A stretch of DNA of 12,620 nucleotides, taken from contig JAJECF010000203.1 in the NCBI GenBank assembly GCA_022822125.1, positions 1-12,620 on the forward strand. The letters are read 5' to 3'. The position numbers and the translations under genes are program-made. The DNA comes from Alphaproteobacteria bacterium (GTDB lineage: Bacteria; Pseudomonadota; Alphaproteobacteria; Bin95). How positions within the stretch are numbered: position 1 is the stretch's first letter; each line of letters opens with the position of its first letter. Below are positions 1 to 6,354 of this stretch, piece by piece. A model generated the notes under the pieces. That model worked only from the letters and a program-made list of their open reading frames with translations. It made no database searches and was not told where the DNA came from.

Positions 1-109
1 CCTCCCGCCCAACTGGCGCGAACACAAAGCCTGACCGTCCCCAAAATCAACGAAATGTAGTGGGTACACCCGCCGACGCCGGTGTAACCCCCTGTTCTAT
101 CAAATACTT
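1..109. other. Window edge, no supportable gene
   Basis: No start codon or complete gene is visible here. On the plus strand the first bases could be the tail of a gene entering from the left. Frame 2 reads LPPNWREHKA and then stops at 32-34; frame 1 reads on to a TAG at 58-60. Neither tail is long enough to identify. If such a gene exists it converges with the minus-strand gene ending at 110. An imperfect inverted repeat lies at 62-90 (listed separately). Confidence 0.4.
62..90. terminator. Imperfect inverted repeat, possible bidirectional terminator
   Basis: GGGTACACC (62-70) pairs with GGTGTAACCC (81-90) with one bulged A, giving a 9-bp stem around a 10-base loop. It sits just after the stop codon of the minus-strand gene that ends at 110, where a terminator would be expected. 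There is no clean T-run on either side, so an intrinsic terminator is only a possibility. Confidence 0.3.
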
Positions 110-571
110 TTAATCGTCACTGTTGAAGTTGGGCCAGGCGGCGTCGTTCCGCCTTACAAACGCGCCGTCGGGCAGGTCGGCCGCCTCGCAGGAATGGATT
201 CGCTGGCGCTTTCCGTCGAGGCGTTCGGCATGCAGCACGCGGTCCATCTCCCCGGCGCGCGGGTTGCCGCCCCAGCAGGCCGCATAGGCTCTGGCGGCTT
301 CGCGCCGGCATTCGAAGCAGGGCCGGTGCCCGGCGGCGAGCGCGACCGCCTCGTCCAGGAAGAAAAGCTCGGTATAGCGCCCTGGCGCCATGACCCGCCG
401 CTTCCTGGCGCGGAATTCGGTAAGGCAGCAGATCCAGGCCTTGTGCGCCCAGCGCCGCCGGCCGAGCCTCCGGCGCTCGTCATGCAATATGCCGCGATTG
501 CCCATCATCGTCCCGCGCTCCGGCGTGGCGATAATGTCTCCAAACGGCGTCACGCGATTGCAGAGCGTCAC
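110..571 (-). CDS. Conserved protein of unknown function (CxxC-containing)
   Basis: A 153-residue protein. It starts with GTG at 571 and overlaps the stop codon of the upstream MFS gene as GTGA. A GGAGGA site lies 8 bases before the GTG, so the start is well supported. It begins VTLCNRVTPFGDIIA and contains GTMMGNRG (about 20-27), an aromatic/basic stretch with WAHKAWICC (41-49), MAPGRYTELFFLDEAVALAAGH (61-82) and GHRPCFECRR (81-90), whose CxxC next to histidine could bind metal. From memory this is a widespread proteobacterial family with no assigned function. Homologues as I recall them run on past the final tryptophan; this copy stops soon after it (AAWPNFNSDD), so the C-terminus may be shortened. 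Translational coupling suggests it is made together with the exporter, but its role is unknown. Confidence 0.75.
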   Translation of the reverse strand: MTLCNRVTPFGDIIATPERGTMMGNRGILHDERRRLGRRRWAHKAWICCLTEFRARKRRVMAPGRYTELFFLDEAVALAAGHRPCFECRREAARAYAACWGGNPRAGEMDRVLHAERLDGKRQRIHSCEAADLPDGAFVRRNDAAWPNFNSDD

Positions 572-2157
572 GATCCCGCTCCTCCGTCCGGGCGCGCCTC
601 CGGCTGCCGGGCGCGGCTGGTGCGGGCGAGCGCCCAGGCAGGCAGCAGGGCCGCCACGAACAGGAGCGCCAGCACGAGGAAGCCGTCCTGGAAGCTGAAG
701 GCGGTGGCCTGCGCGAACACGGCCTGCCCGAGCCAGTCGAGCGCCGCCTGCCGGGTCTCCGCTTCCGGCAGGCCGGCCCGGTCCAGCAGCATGCCGAGGC
801 CCTGAAGCAGGTCGCGGGAGGCCGCATTGTCGGGCGTTTGTGTCGCGGCCAGCGCCTCGGCATAGACCAGCATGCGCGATTCGAGCACCAGCACGATCAG
901 CCCGGTGCCGGTGCCGCCGCCGAGCTGGCGGAAGAAATTGATCGCGCCGCCCGCCTGGTTGAGCCGGTCCTGCGGCAGCGCCGAGAGCGCCGCCGTCATC
1001 AGCGCGGGATTGATCCAGGCCATGCCGAAGCGGCTGACGCCCGCGAATAGGACGAGCGACCAGTAGGGCGTGTTGGCGTCCGCGAGCGAAAACAGCGCCG
1101 CGCCGAGCGCGAAGCAGAGCAGCCCGCCCATGACCGGAATCCAGACCGGCGCGATATCCGCCGCCCGGCCGGTAAGCGGCAGGAGGGCCATGACGAGCAG
1201 GCTCGCCGGCAGCAGCAGCAGGCCGGCTTCGGTCGCCGTCTGGTTCTGCACGAGCTGGCCGAACACCGGGATCGCGTAGCTGGTGGCGAAATTGCCGGCG
1301 CCGAACACCACGGCGATGGCGACGGCCGAGGCGAAGGCCCTGTTGCGCAAGAGCGAGAGGTCCAGCAGCGAGGCGCCGGCGCGCATCTGCGAGACGAGGA
1401 ACAAGGCGCCGGCGACGGTGCCGAGCGCCGACTGGAAGAGGATCGTATCCGAGCTCCAGCCGAGCCGGAGCCCGGTCGAGAGCACCGACATGAGGCAGAA
1501 CAGCGCCACGCAGAGCAGCGCATAGCCCGACCAGTCGAAACGCGGAAAGGGCGGGCGCGGCCGGGCCTGCGGCATGAACACCATGCCCAGGAAGAAGGAG
1601 ACGGCGACGAAGGGCAGGGTGACGATGAAGATATGGCGCCAGGACAGCAGGTCTATGGTGACGCCGCCCACAACCGGCCCGATGCCGAGCGCCAGCGCCA
1701 GCGCCATCGTGTAGATGCCCATCGCCGTGCCGCGCCGGTTCGTCGGGAAGACCTGGAAGACGGTCACCATCACCAGCGGCTGCACCACGCCCGAGGCGAA
1801 GCCCTGGATCACGCGGCCGACGATGATGAAATCGAGCGTCGGGCCGAAGGCCGCCATCAGCCCGCCCAGGAAGAACAGCGCGATGACGATGAGGAAGGTA
1901 TGGCGCTGGCCGAAGCGCGCGACGAACCAGGCGTTGAGCAACTGGCTCGCCGTCATGGAGACGATGAAGCCCGTAGTCAGCAATTGCGCCCGGTCCTGCC
2001 CGACGCCGTAAGCGCCCATCACGTCGGGCACGGCCACCGCCACCACCGTGCCGGTCAGCACCATGGTGAAGGAGGCCGTCATGCCGGTGAAGGTCGCGAG
2101 CCACCGATAGGCCGGGCCGAACCGGGCGTAGAGGGCCTCGACGGTCTCTTCGGTCAA
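568..2157 (-). CDS. MFS exporter, DHA2 (EmrB-like, 14-TM) family
   Basis: An inner-membrane drug/metabolite:H+ antiporter of about 529 residues, a normal length for 14-TM DHA2 proteins. Visible hallmarks: RWLATFTG leading into TM1 and a VAVPDVM end; a motif-A-like loop RFGQRH (about 81-86); GRVIQGFASG (114-123); motif C-like GIGPVVGG (about 158-165); SWRHIFIVTLPF after it (172-183), typical of this subfamily; and FFRQLGGGTGTGL near the C-terminus. The start is uncertain: TTG at 2157 gives the usual short cytoplasmic lead before TM1 but has no clear ribosome binding site, while ATG at 2082 would begin inside TM1. It lies 28 bases after the deacetylase-family gene, and its TGA overlaps the next gene's GTG. 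Substrate cannot be read from sequence; an acetylated or free amine is suggested only by the neighbour. Confidence 0.9.
   Translation of the reverse strand: MTEETVEALYARFGPAYRWLATFTGMTASFTMVLTGTVVAVAVPDVMGAYGVGQDRAQLLTTGFIVSMTASQLLNAWFVARFGQRHTFLIVIALFFLGGLMAAFGPTLDFIIVGRVIQGFASGVVQPLVMVTVFQVFPTNRRGTAMGIYTMALALALGIGPVVGGVTIDLLSWRHIFIVTLPFVAVSFFLGMVFMPQARPRPPFPRFDWSGYALLCVALFCLMSVLSTGLRLGWSSDTILFQSALGTVAGALFLVSQMRAGASLLDLSLLRNRAFASAVAIAVVFGAGNFATSYAIPVFGQLVQNQTATEAGLLLLPASLLVMALLPLTGRAADIAPVWIPVMGGLLCFALGAALFSLADANTPYWSLVLFAGVSRFGMAWINPALMTAALSALPQDRLNQAGGAINFFRQLGGGTGTGLIVLVLESRMLVYAEALAATQTPDNAASRDLLQGLGMLLDRAGLPEAETRQAALDWLGQAVFAQATAFSFQDGFLVLALLFVAALLPAWALARTSRARQPEARPDGGAGS
580..585 (-). 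promoter_or_regulatory. Ribosome binding site deciding the GTG start at 571
   Basis: GGAGGA on the minus strand, 8 bases before GTG at 569-571. It lies inside the end of the MFS gene and supports reinitiation at the GTGA overlap. Confidence 0.75.
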
Positions 2158-2185
2158 GCGCGACTGTCCGGGCCGGGCGGACCCG

Positions 2186-3214
2186 TCACCCGCGGGCCCC
2201 GGCGAAGCCTCCGAGGAAGGCGGAGAGATTGGCGCCCAGCGCCTCGATATTGTAGCCGCCCTCCTGCACCAGCACGGTCGGCAGGCCGAGCGCGCCGATC
2301 CGCCGCCCGATCTCGCCGAAGCCGGGCGTCGTGACGCGCAGCACGCCGATGGGGTCGCCCTCGAAGGCGTCGAAGCCCGTGGAGACCAGCAGCGCCTCCG
2401 GCGCGAAATGCCGGATGGCTTCCAGAGCCCGGTCGAGCGCTTCGAGGAAGGCTGCGTCGTCCGCGCCCGGCGGCTGCGGCAGGTTGAGGTTGAAGCCGCG
2501 GCCGTCGCCTTCGCCGATCTCGTTCGCATAGCCGGCGAAGAAGGGGAAATAATCGGCCGGGTCGCCGTGCAGCGAGACGAACAGCACGTCGCGTCGGCGG
2601 TAGAAGATATCCTGGGTGCCGTTGCCGTGGTGGACGTCGAAATCGAGGATCGCGACGCGGCTCCGCTCGCGGCGCATATAGTCCGCGGCGATCGCGATAT
2701 TGTTCAGGTAGCAGAAGCCGCCGGCGAGATCGGAGAAGGCGTGGTGGCCGGGCGGGCGGCAGAGCGCATAGGCGGCGTCCTCGCCGTCGAGCACGAGCCT
2801 GGCGGCGTGGGTCGCGGCATGGGCGGCGGCTGTTGCGGCCTCCCAGCTTCCCTCCACGATGGGCGCGCTGCCGGTCGCCATATAGTAGCCCGCCTGGCCT
2901 TCGATGCCGGTCGGGCGCCCGTGCATATGGCGGCCGGGATGGGCGTAGGGCTGCACCGCCGGCGTCGGATGGGGGAGCTTCTGCCAGCGTATCCAGGCAT
3001 TCTCCAGGAAGGCGAGATAGTCCGGGTCGTGGACGGCGGCCCTCGGCGCGCGCCCGTAATCCGCCGGCTCGACGACCTCATGTCCGCCGGCCTCGACCGC
3101 GGCGAGCAGCGCGTCCGCCCGCGCCGCGACCTCCCAGTGCGGCACTTCCACGCCGCGCGTCAGGATGGTCGGCGGCCGATGGCGCTCATGCGCCGGGGTA
3201 TAGACGGTCTTCAA
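2186..3214 (-). CDS. Acetylpolyamine amidohydrolase / histone deacetylase superfamily protein
   Basis: A Zn-dependent deacetylase of 342 residues, the size of the Mycoplana ramosa acetylpolyamine amidohydrolase (341), which it resembles along its length. Visible active-site features: CRPPGHH with H157/H158 as general acid-base histidines; LDFDVHHGNGTQDIFY (190-205) with zinc ligands D193 and H195; STGFDAFEGDP with zinc ligand D282; and the EGGY motif with catalytic Y321. The early segment IEGQAGYY (104-111) also matches the polyamine-type enzymes rather than acetoin-type AcuC proteins. No signal peptide, so cytoplasmic. The start is TTG at 3214, preceded by GGAGGA 8 bases upstream; no ATG fits. 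Likely reaction is hydrolysis of N-acetylated polyamines or related acetyl-amines. First gene of a probable three-gene unit with the MFS exporter and the small unknown protein. The superfamily is certain, the exact substrate inferred. Confidence 0.9.
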   Translation of the reverse strand: MKTVYTPAHERHRPPTILTRGVEVPHWEVAARADALLAAVEAGGHEVVEPADYGRAPRAAVHDPDYLAFLENAWIRWQKLPHPTPAVQPYAHPGRHMHGRPTGIEGQAGYYMATGSAPIVEGSWEAATAAAHAATHAARLVLDGEDAAYALCRPPGHHAFSDLAGGFCYLNNIAIAADYMRRERSRVAILDFDVHHGNGTQDIFYRRRDVLFVSLHGDPADYFPFFAGYANEIGEGDGRGFNLNLPQPPGADDAAFLEALDRALEAIRHFAPEALLVSTGFDAFEGDPIGVLRVTTPGFGEIGRRIGALGLPTVLVQEGGYNIEALGANLSAFLGGFAGARG

Positions 3215-3222
3215 GGCTCCGT

Positions 3223-3228
3223 TCCTCC
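3223..3228 (-). promoter_or_regulatory. Ribosome binding site deciding the TTG start at 3214
   Basis: GGAGGA on the minus strand, 8 bases before the TTG at 3212-3214. It justifies an unusual start codon where no ATG is available. Confidence 0.75.
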
Positions 3229-3280
3229 CCCGGAACGGTAGCAGCGGGAGGAGGCGCTGTCGAAGGAAGTCTCAGGGAAG

Positions 3281-3299
3281 GCCGGGACCGGCGCCCGGC
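3281..3299. terminator. GC-rich hairpin, weak terminator candidate
   Basis: GCCGGG (3281-3286) and CCCGGC (3294-3299) form a perfect 6-bp stem with a 7-base loop, between the HicB-like remnant and the deacetylase gene. There is no T-run on the minus strand, so it may be incidental in such GC-rich DNA. Confidence 0.2.
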
Positions 3300-3309
3300 T
3301 CCGCGGTCG

Positions 3310-3503
3310 TCACTCGAATTCCGAGCGCGGCACGCCGGATTGCCGGCTGATCTCCGCACCGTCGGCGGTTTCGAAAAACAGGGTCAGCGCTTCCGCCAGA
3401 TTGTTCCGCGCCTCGGGCACGCTGTCCCCCTGGCTGGCAACATCCACCTCCGGGCAGAGCGCGACATAACCGTCGCCGTCCCGCTCGACAATCGCCCGTT
3501 CAT
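3310..3503 (-). pseudogene. HicB-family antitoxin-like gene with an apparent frameshift at its start
   Basis: The minus strand from 3492 to the TGA at 3310 encodes IVERDGDGYVALCPEVDVAS followed by QGDSVPEARNNLAEALTLFF, a clear match to the short HicB-type antitoxin fold (strand, DGDGY turn, PE-x-D, SQGD, then a helix with EAxxNLxEAL). No ATG, GTG or TTG precedes this conserved part in its own frame, and that frame is closed by TAA at 3517-3519. AGGGAGG (3510-3516) lies 6 bases before an ATG at 3503 that reads in another frame. One extra base between 3503 and 3492 would give MN-x-AIVERDGDGY, the expected N-terminus, so a single-base loss in the GGG run is the simplest explanation. No HicA toxin gene fits in the 33 bases before the next gene. 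It could be a true pseudogene, a sequencing error, or a gene using a rare ATT start. Confidence 0.65.
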
Positions 3504-3549
3504 GCCATGCCTCCCTTTAGCAGGCATATCATAACTGATCGCAGCGCCC

Positions 3550-4560
3550 CTACTCCGCCACCTTCACGCACATCTTGCCGAAATTGTCGCCGTGGAAGAG
3601 GCCGATGAAGGCGTCCGGGGCGCGCTCCAGGCCCTCCACCACGGTCTCGCGCCAGCGGAGTCTGCCGTCGCGAATCCAGCCGCCGACGTCCGTGAGGAAA
3701 TCGTCGGTGCGCTCGCGGTGGTCGGAGACGATGAAGCCCTGCATGCGGATGCGCCGCCCGACCACGAGGAACAGGTTGTTCGGGCCCGGCCTGGGCGCGC
3801 TGTCGTTGTAGCCCGCGATCATGCCGCAGGCGACGATGCGGCCGAAGAAGTTCATCTGCGAGAGCGCGGCCTGCAGATGCGCACCGCCCACATTCTCGAA
3901 ATAGACGTCGATGCCGTCCGGGCAGGCGGCGGCGAGCGCGGCTTCGAGGTCCCCGCAGGTCTTGTAATTGATGGCGGCGTCCACACCCGCCTCGTCGCTG
4001 AGCCAGGCGCATTTTTCGTCCGAGCCGGCGGAGCCCACGACGCGGCAGCCCTTCAGCTTCGCGATCTGGCATACGACCGCGCCGACTGCGCCCGACGCTG
4101 CGGAGACGAACACCGTCTCGCCCTCCTTCGGCTGGCCGATGTCCAGCAGGCCGACATAGGCCGTCTGGCCCGGCATGCCGAGCACGCCGATATTGGCCTG
4201 GAGCGGCGCGATGTCCGGATCGACAGCCCGGAGCGCCTTGCCGTCGGCCGTATGGTAGTCGCGCCAGCCGCCGCCCGTGCCGAACACCAGCGTACCCGCT
4301 GGAAAGCGCCCGCCCTTCGACTCTTCCACCCGCCCGACGAAATAGCCGTCCAGCGGCTCGCCGATCTGGAAGGGCGGCGCATAACTCTTGCGGTCGCTGA
4401 TGCGCCCGCGGATATAGGGGTCGACCGACATCCAGAGCGTGCGGACCAGCATCTCGCCGTCGCCGGCGACCGGCATGGGCGCGTTCTCCAGCGCAAAATT
4501 TTCTGGCGCCGGCAGGCCGACAGGCCGGCTTTTCAGAACAATCTGGCGGTTCTCGGTCAT
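3550..4560 (-). CDS. NADPH-dependent MDR-family oxidoreductase (CurA / leukotriene B4 dehydrogenase type)
   Basis: A 336-residue zinc-independent medium-chain reductase of the enone/alkenal reductase group. It aligns by eye throughout with E. coli CurA (YncB), for example SVDPYIRGRISD (45-56), GVLGMPGQTAYVGLLDIG (125-142), PKEGETVFVSAASGAVGA (144-161, the NADPH-binding glycine-rich turn), KLKGCRVVGSAGSDEKC (168-184), GIDVYFENVGG (216-226) and the C-terminal FIGLFHGDNFGKM (318-330). It likely reduces the C=C bond of alpha,beta-unsaturated ketones or aldehydes in the cytoplasm. ATG at 4560 is preceded by AGGAGG with an 8-base gap. It is transcribed divergently from the metal-transport operon and shares its upstream region. 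The physiological substrate is unknown; detoxification of reactive carbonyls is the usual suggestion for the family. Confidence 0.92.
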   Translation of the reverse strand: MTENRQIVLKSRPVGLPAPENFALENAPMPVAGDGEMLVRTLWMSVDPYIRGRISDRKSYAPPFQIGEPLDGYFVGRVEESKGGRFPAGTLVFGTGGGWRDYHTADGKALRAVDPDIAPLQANIGVLGMPGQTAYVGLLDIGQPKEGETVFVSAASGAVGAVVCQIAKLKGCRVVGSAGSDEKCAWLSDEAGVDAAINYKTCGDLEAALAAACPDGIDVYFENVGGAHLQAALSQMNFFGRIVACGMIAGYNDSAPRPGPNNLFLVVGRRIRMQGFIVSDHRERTDDFLTDVGGWIRDGRLRWRETVVEGLERAPDAFIGLFHGDNFGKMCVKVAE

Positions 4561-4583
4561 CGGACATCCCTCCTCTCGGGCGA

Positions 4584-4598
4584 AAGGCAGCATGCCTT
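4584..4598. promoter_or_regulatory. 15-bp inverted repeat AAGGCA-N3-TGCCTT
   Basis: A perfect 6-base inverted repeat with a 3-base spacer, 24 bases upstream of the reductase ATG. It covers the best minus-strand -10 candidate (CATGCT, plus coordinates 4589-4594; -35-like TTGCCT at 4612-4617; 17-base spacer), so a bound protein would block that promoter. The same AAGGCA hexamer recurs at 4611-4616 and, inverted, at 4643-4648. Operator function is inferred. Confidence 0.4.
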
Positions 4599-4618
4599 CA
4601 GAGCGTTGCGAAGGCAAG

Positions 4619-4638
4619 AATGAAGCCTTGGCTTTATT
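4619..4638. promoter_or_regulatory. 20-bp near-palindrome, candidate operator of the metal-transport operon
   Basis: AATGAAGCC-TT-GGCTTTATT: two 9-base arms around TT with one mismatched pair; the core AAGCC/GGCTT (4623-4634) is perfect. It overlaps a plausible -35 for the tro-like operon (CTTGGC 4628-4633) and lies between the divergent genes. Palindromes of this size at such positions are typical of metalloregulators such as MntR/DtxR, Mur/Fur or Zur. I do not recognise the exact sequence as a known consensus, so the regulator is undetermined. Confidence 0.5.
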
Positions 4639-4655
4639 TTTCTGCCTTGTATGCA
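4628..4655 (+). promoter_or_regulatory. Candidate promoter of the tro-like operon
   Basis: CTTGGC (4628-4633), 16 bases, then TATGCA (4650-4655), in the only AT-rich stretch before the operon. A transcript would begin near 4662, leaving a leader of about 50 bases before ATG 4714. The -35 lies inside the near-palindrome at 4619-4638. The match to consensus is modest. Confidence 0.35.
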
Positions 4656-4713
4656 GATTTATGTCGGGGCGGGAGATTGCCGTCGGGGCGTAACCGTGCC
4701 AATTAGCGCGGTC

Positions 4714-5607
4714 ATGCGCAGACTTGCGGCATTTATCCTCGCCCTGCCGGCCCTCGCCGCGCCGCCTGTTTCCGCAGCCATAGACCGGGAGCCGGTCGCC
4801 ACGATTGCCATGATCGCCGAGCCGCTCGGCATCGAAAGCCTGATGGGCCCGGGCGTGGACCCGCATCTCTACAAGCTGACGCGCGCCGACATCGCCCGGC
4901 TGATCGAGGCCCCGCATCTGCTCTATTGCGGCCTTGGCCTGGAAGGAAAGATGCTGGACGCCTTCGAGCGCCTGGCCGCATCCGGCAAGCCGGTGACGGC
5001 CGTCTGCGAAGCGGCGCCCGGGGCGAAGCGCCTGCGGGCCGCGGCCGGCTATGCGGGCGCCGCCGACCCGCATCTCTGGATGGATCCGCCGCTCTGGGCC
5101 GAGGCGCTGGCGGCCGCTGCCAACCGGCTGAGCCTGCCCGCGCCGGAGGGGTTCGAGCGGCTCGACGCCTATGCGCGCGCCAGCATCGCCAGCATCCCGC
5201 CGGACGCGCGCGTGCTGGTTACGGCGCATGACGCCTTCGCCTATTTCGGCCGCCGCTACGGGCTCGAGGTTGTGGGCATCCAGGGCGTTAACACCGAGTC
5301 CGAAGCGGGGCTGAGGGCCATAGAGGCGGCGGTGGAGACCGTCGTCGCGCGCAAGCTGCCCGCGGTCTTCGTCGAGTCCACCGTTTCCGACCGCAATGTC
5401 CGCGCGATCGTCGAGGGCGCGGCGGCGCGCGGGCACCGGGTCGCTGTCGGCGGGCGGTTGTTTTCGGACGCGATGGGGCCGGAAGGCACCTATGAGGGGA
5501 CCTATATCGGCATGATCGACCACAATGTCACCACCATCGCGCGCGCGCTCGGCGGCAGCGCGCCGGCGCGTGGCATGCAGGGAAAGCTCCGGGCCTATGA
5601 CCGCTGA
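4714..5607 (+). CDS. troA: Periplasmic Mn/Zn-binding protein of a TroABCD-type ABC importer
   Basis: A 297-residue cluster A-I (TroA/ZnuA/MntC family) substrate-binding protein. From ATG 4714 it opens with a signal peptide, MRRLAAFILALPALAAPPVSA, likely cleaved near residue 21. Four metal ligands in family positions can be seen: H51 in GPGVDPHLYK, H120 in DPHLWMDP, H172 in VTAHDAFAYF and D252 in LFSDAMG. The surroundings (AHDAFAYFGRRYGLEVVGIQ, EGTYIGMIDHN) closely resemble Treponema pallidum TroA, which binds Zn and Mn. There is no long His-rich loop as in many ZnuA proteins, which mildly favours Mn or mixed specificity. GTG at 4696 is a possible alternative start, but ATG 4714 gives the better signal peptide; neither has a strong ribosome binding site. 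First gene of the operon; its end overlaps the ATPase gene by 11 bases. Confidence 0.92.
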   Translation: MRRLAAFILALPALAAPPVSAAIDREPVATIAMIAEPLGIESLMGPGVDPHLYKLTRADIARLIEAPHLLYCGLGLEGKMLDAFERLAASGKPVTAVCEAAPGAKRLRAAAGYAGAADPHLWMDPPLWAEALAAAANRLSLPAPEGFERLDAYARASIASIPPDARVLVTAHDAFAYFGRRYGLEVVGIQGVNTESEAGLRAIEAAVETVVARKLPAVFVESTVSDRNVRAIVEGAAARGHRVAVGGRLFSDAMGPEGTYEGTYIGMIDHNVTTIARALGGSAPARGMQGKLRAYDR

Positions 5608-6352
5608 AGCAACGGCCGCCTCGCCCTTCGAGGCAAGCGGGCTCACCGTTGCGCTCGGCGGGAAGCCTGTACTCTGGAATGTCGATATCCGCCTGCCGGC
5701 GCGCGGCATGTCGGCCGTTGTCGGGCCGAACGGCGCCGGCAAGTCCACCCTCTTCAAGGCGGCGCTCGGCCTTGTTCCCACGCTTACGGGCGAGGTGCGC
5801 CTGCTGGGCGAGCGGGTGGCGCGGGTCCGCCGCCGCATCGCCTACATGCCGCAGCGCAACAGCGTGGACTGGGATTTCCCGGTCTCCGCCCGCGATGTGG
5901 CGGCCATGGGCCTCTACGGCCGGGTCGGCTGGTTCCGCCGGCTTTCGAAACGCCATCTCGAGGCAGCGGACGCGGCGCTGGAGCGCGTGGGCCTTGCCGA
6001 GTTCCGCCACCGCCAGATCGGGCGGCTTTCGGGCGGCCAGCAGCAGCGCGTCTTTCTCGCCCGCGCGCTCGCCCAGGAGGCCGACCTGCTGCTGCTCGAC
6101 GAGCCCTTCTCCGGCATCGACGCCGCGTCCGAGGCCGCGATACTCGACGCGCTGGTCCGTCTGGAAGGCGAGGGACGGCGCATCGTCTGCATCCATCATG
6201 ACCTGGGCGCGGTCGCCGCCTATTTCGACCATGTGACGGTGCTGAACGCCGTCGCCATAGCCAGCGGCCCCCCGGCCGAGACCCTCGGCGAGGAAACCCT
6301 CCGGCGCGCTTACGATGTTTCCGGACTGAAGCCGCGCGCCTTGGCGGCGTAG
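5597..6352 (+). CDS. troB: ATPase subunit of the Mn/Zn ABC importer
   Basis: A 251-residue cytoplasmic ABC ATPase with all hallmarks: Walker A GPNGAGKST (43-51), Q-loop YMPQ with Q86, signature LSGGQQQR (144-151), Walker B LLLLDEP (164-170), and switch histidine H201 in CIHHDLG. The segment after the Q-loop, RNSVDWDFPVSARDVAAMG, is the characteristic one of manganese/zinc importers. ATG 5597 lies inside the end of the binding-protein gene (11-base overlap), about a dozen bases after AGGGAA, which suggests coupled translation. It powers uptake through the two permeases encoded next. Confidence 0.95.
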   Translation: MTAEATAASPFEASGLTVALGGKPVLWNVDIRLPARGMSAVVGPNGAGKSTLFKAALGLVPTLTGEVRLLGERVARVRRRIAYMPQRNSVDWDFPVSARDVAAMGLYGRVGWFRRLSKRHLEAADAALERVGLAEFRHRQIGRLSGGQQQRVFLARALAQEADLLLLDEPFSGIDAASEAAILDALVRLEGEGRRIVCIHHDLGAVAAYFDHVTVLNAVAIASGPPAETLGEETLRRAYDVSGLKPRALAA

Positions 6353-6354
6353 GG

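Noticed and set aside
568..2529. Extension of the MFS gene upstream to 2529, inside the deacetylase gene
   Set aside because: The added residues are an out-of-frame reading of the deacetylase and are Ser/Arg-rich. MFS-like sequence begins only just before TM1, near the TTG at 2157.
2186..3214. Calling this gene acetoin utilisation protein AcuC
   Set aside because: The N-terminal part with IEGQAGYY and the overall length match acetylpolyamine amidohydrolases more closely, and no acetoin genes are nearby.
3550..5838. A 762-codon open frame on the minus strand running through the reductase and on across the tro binding-protein gene
   Set aside because: Only the part from 4560 down matches a family; the upstream part is antisense to troA, has no family-like motifs and is explained by the high-GC third-position bias.
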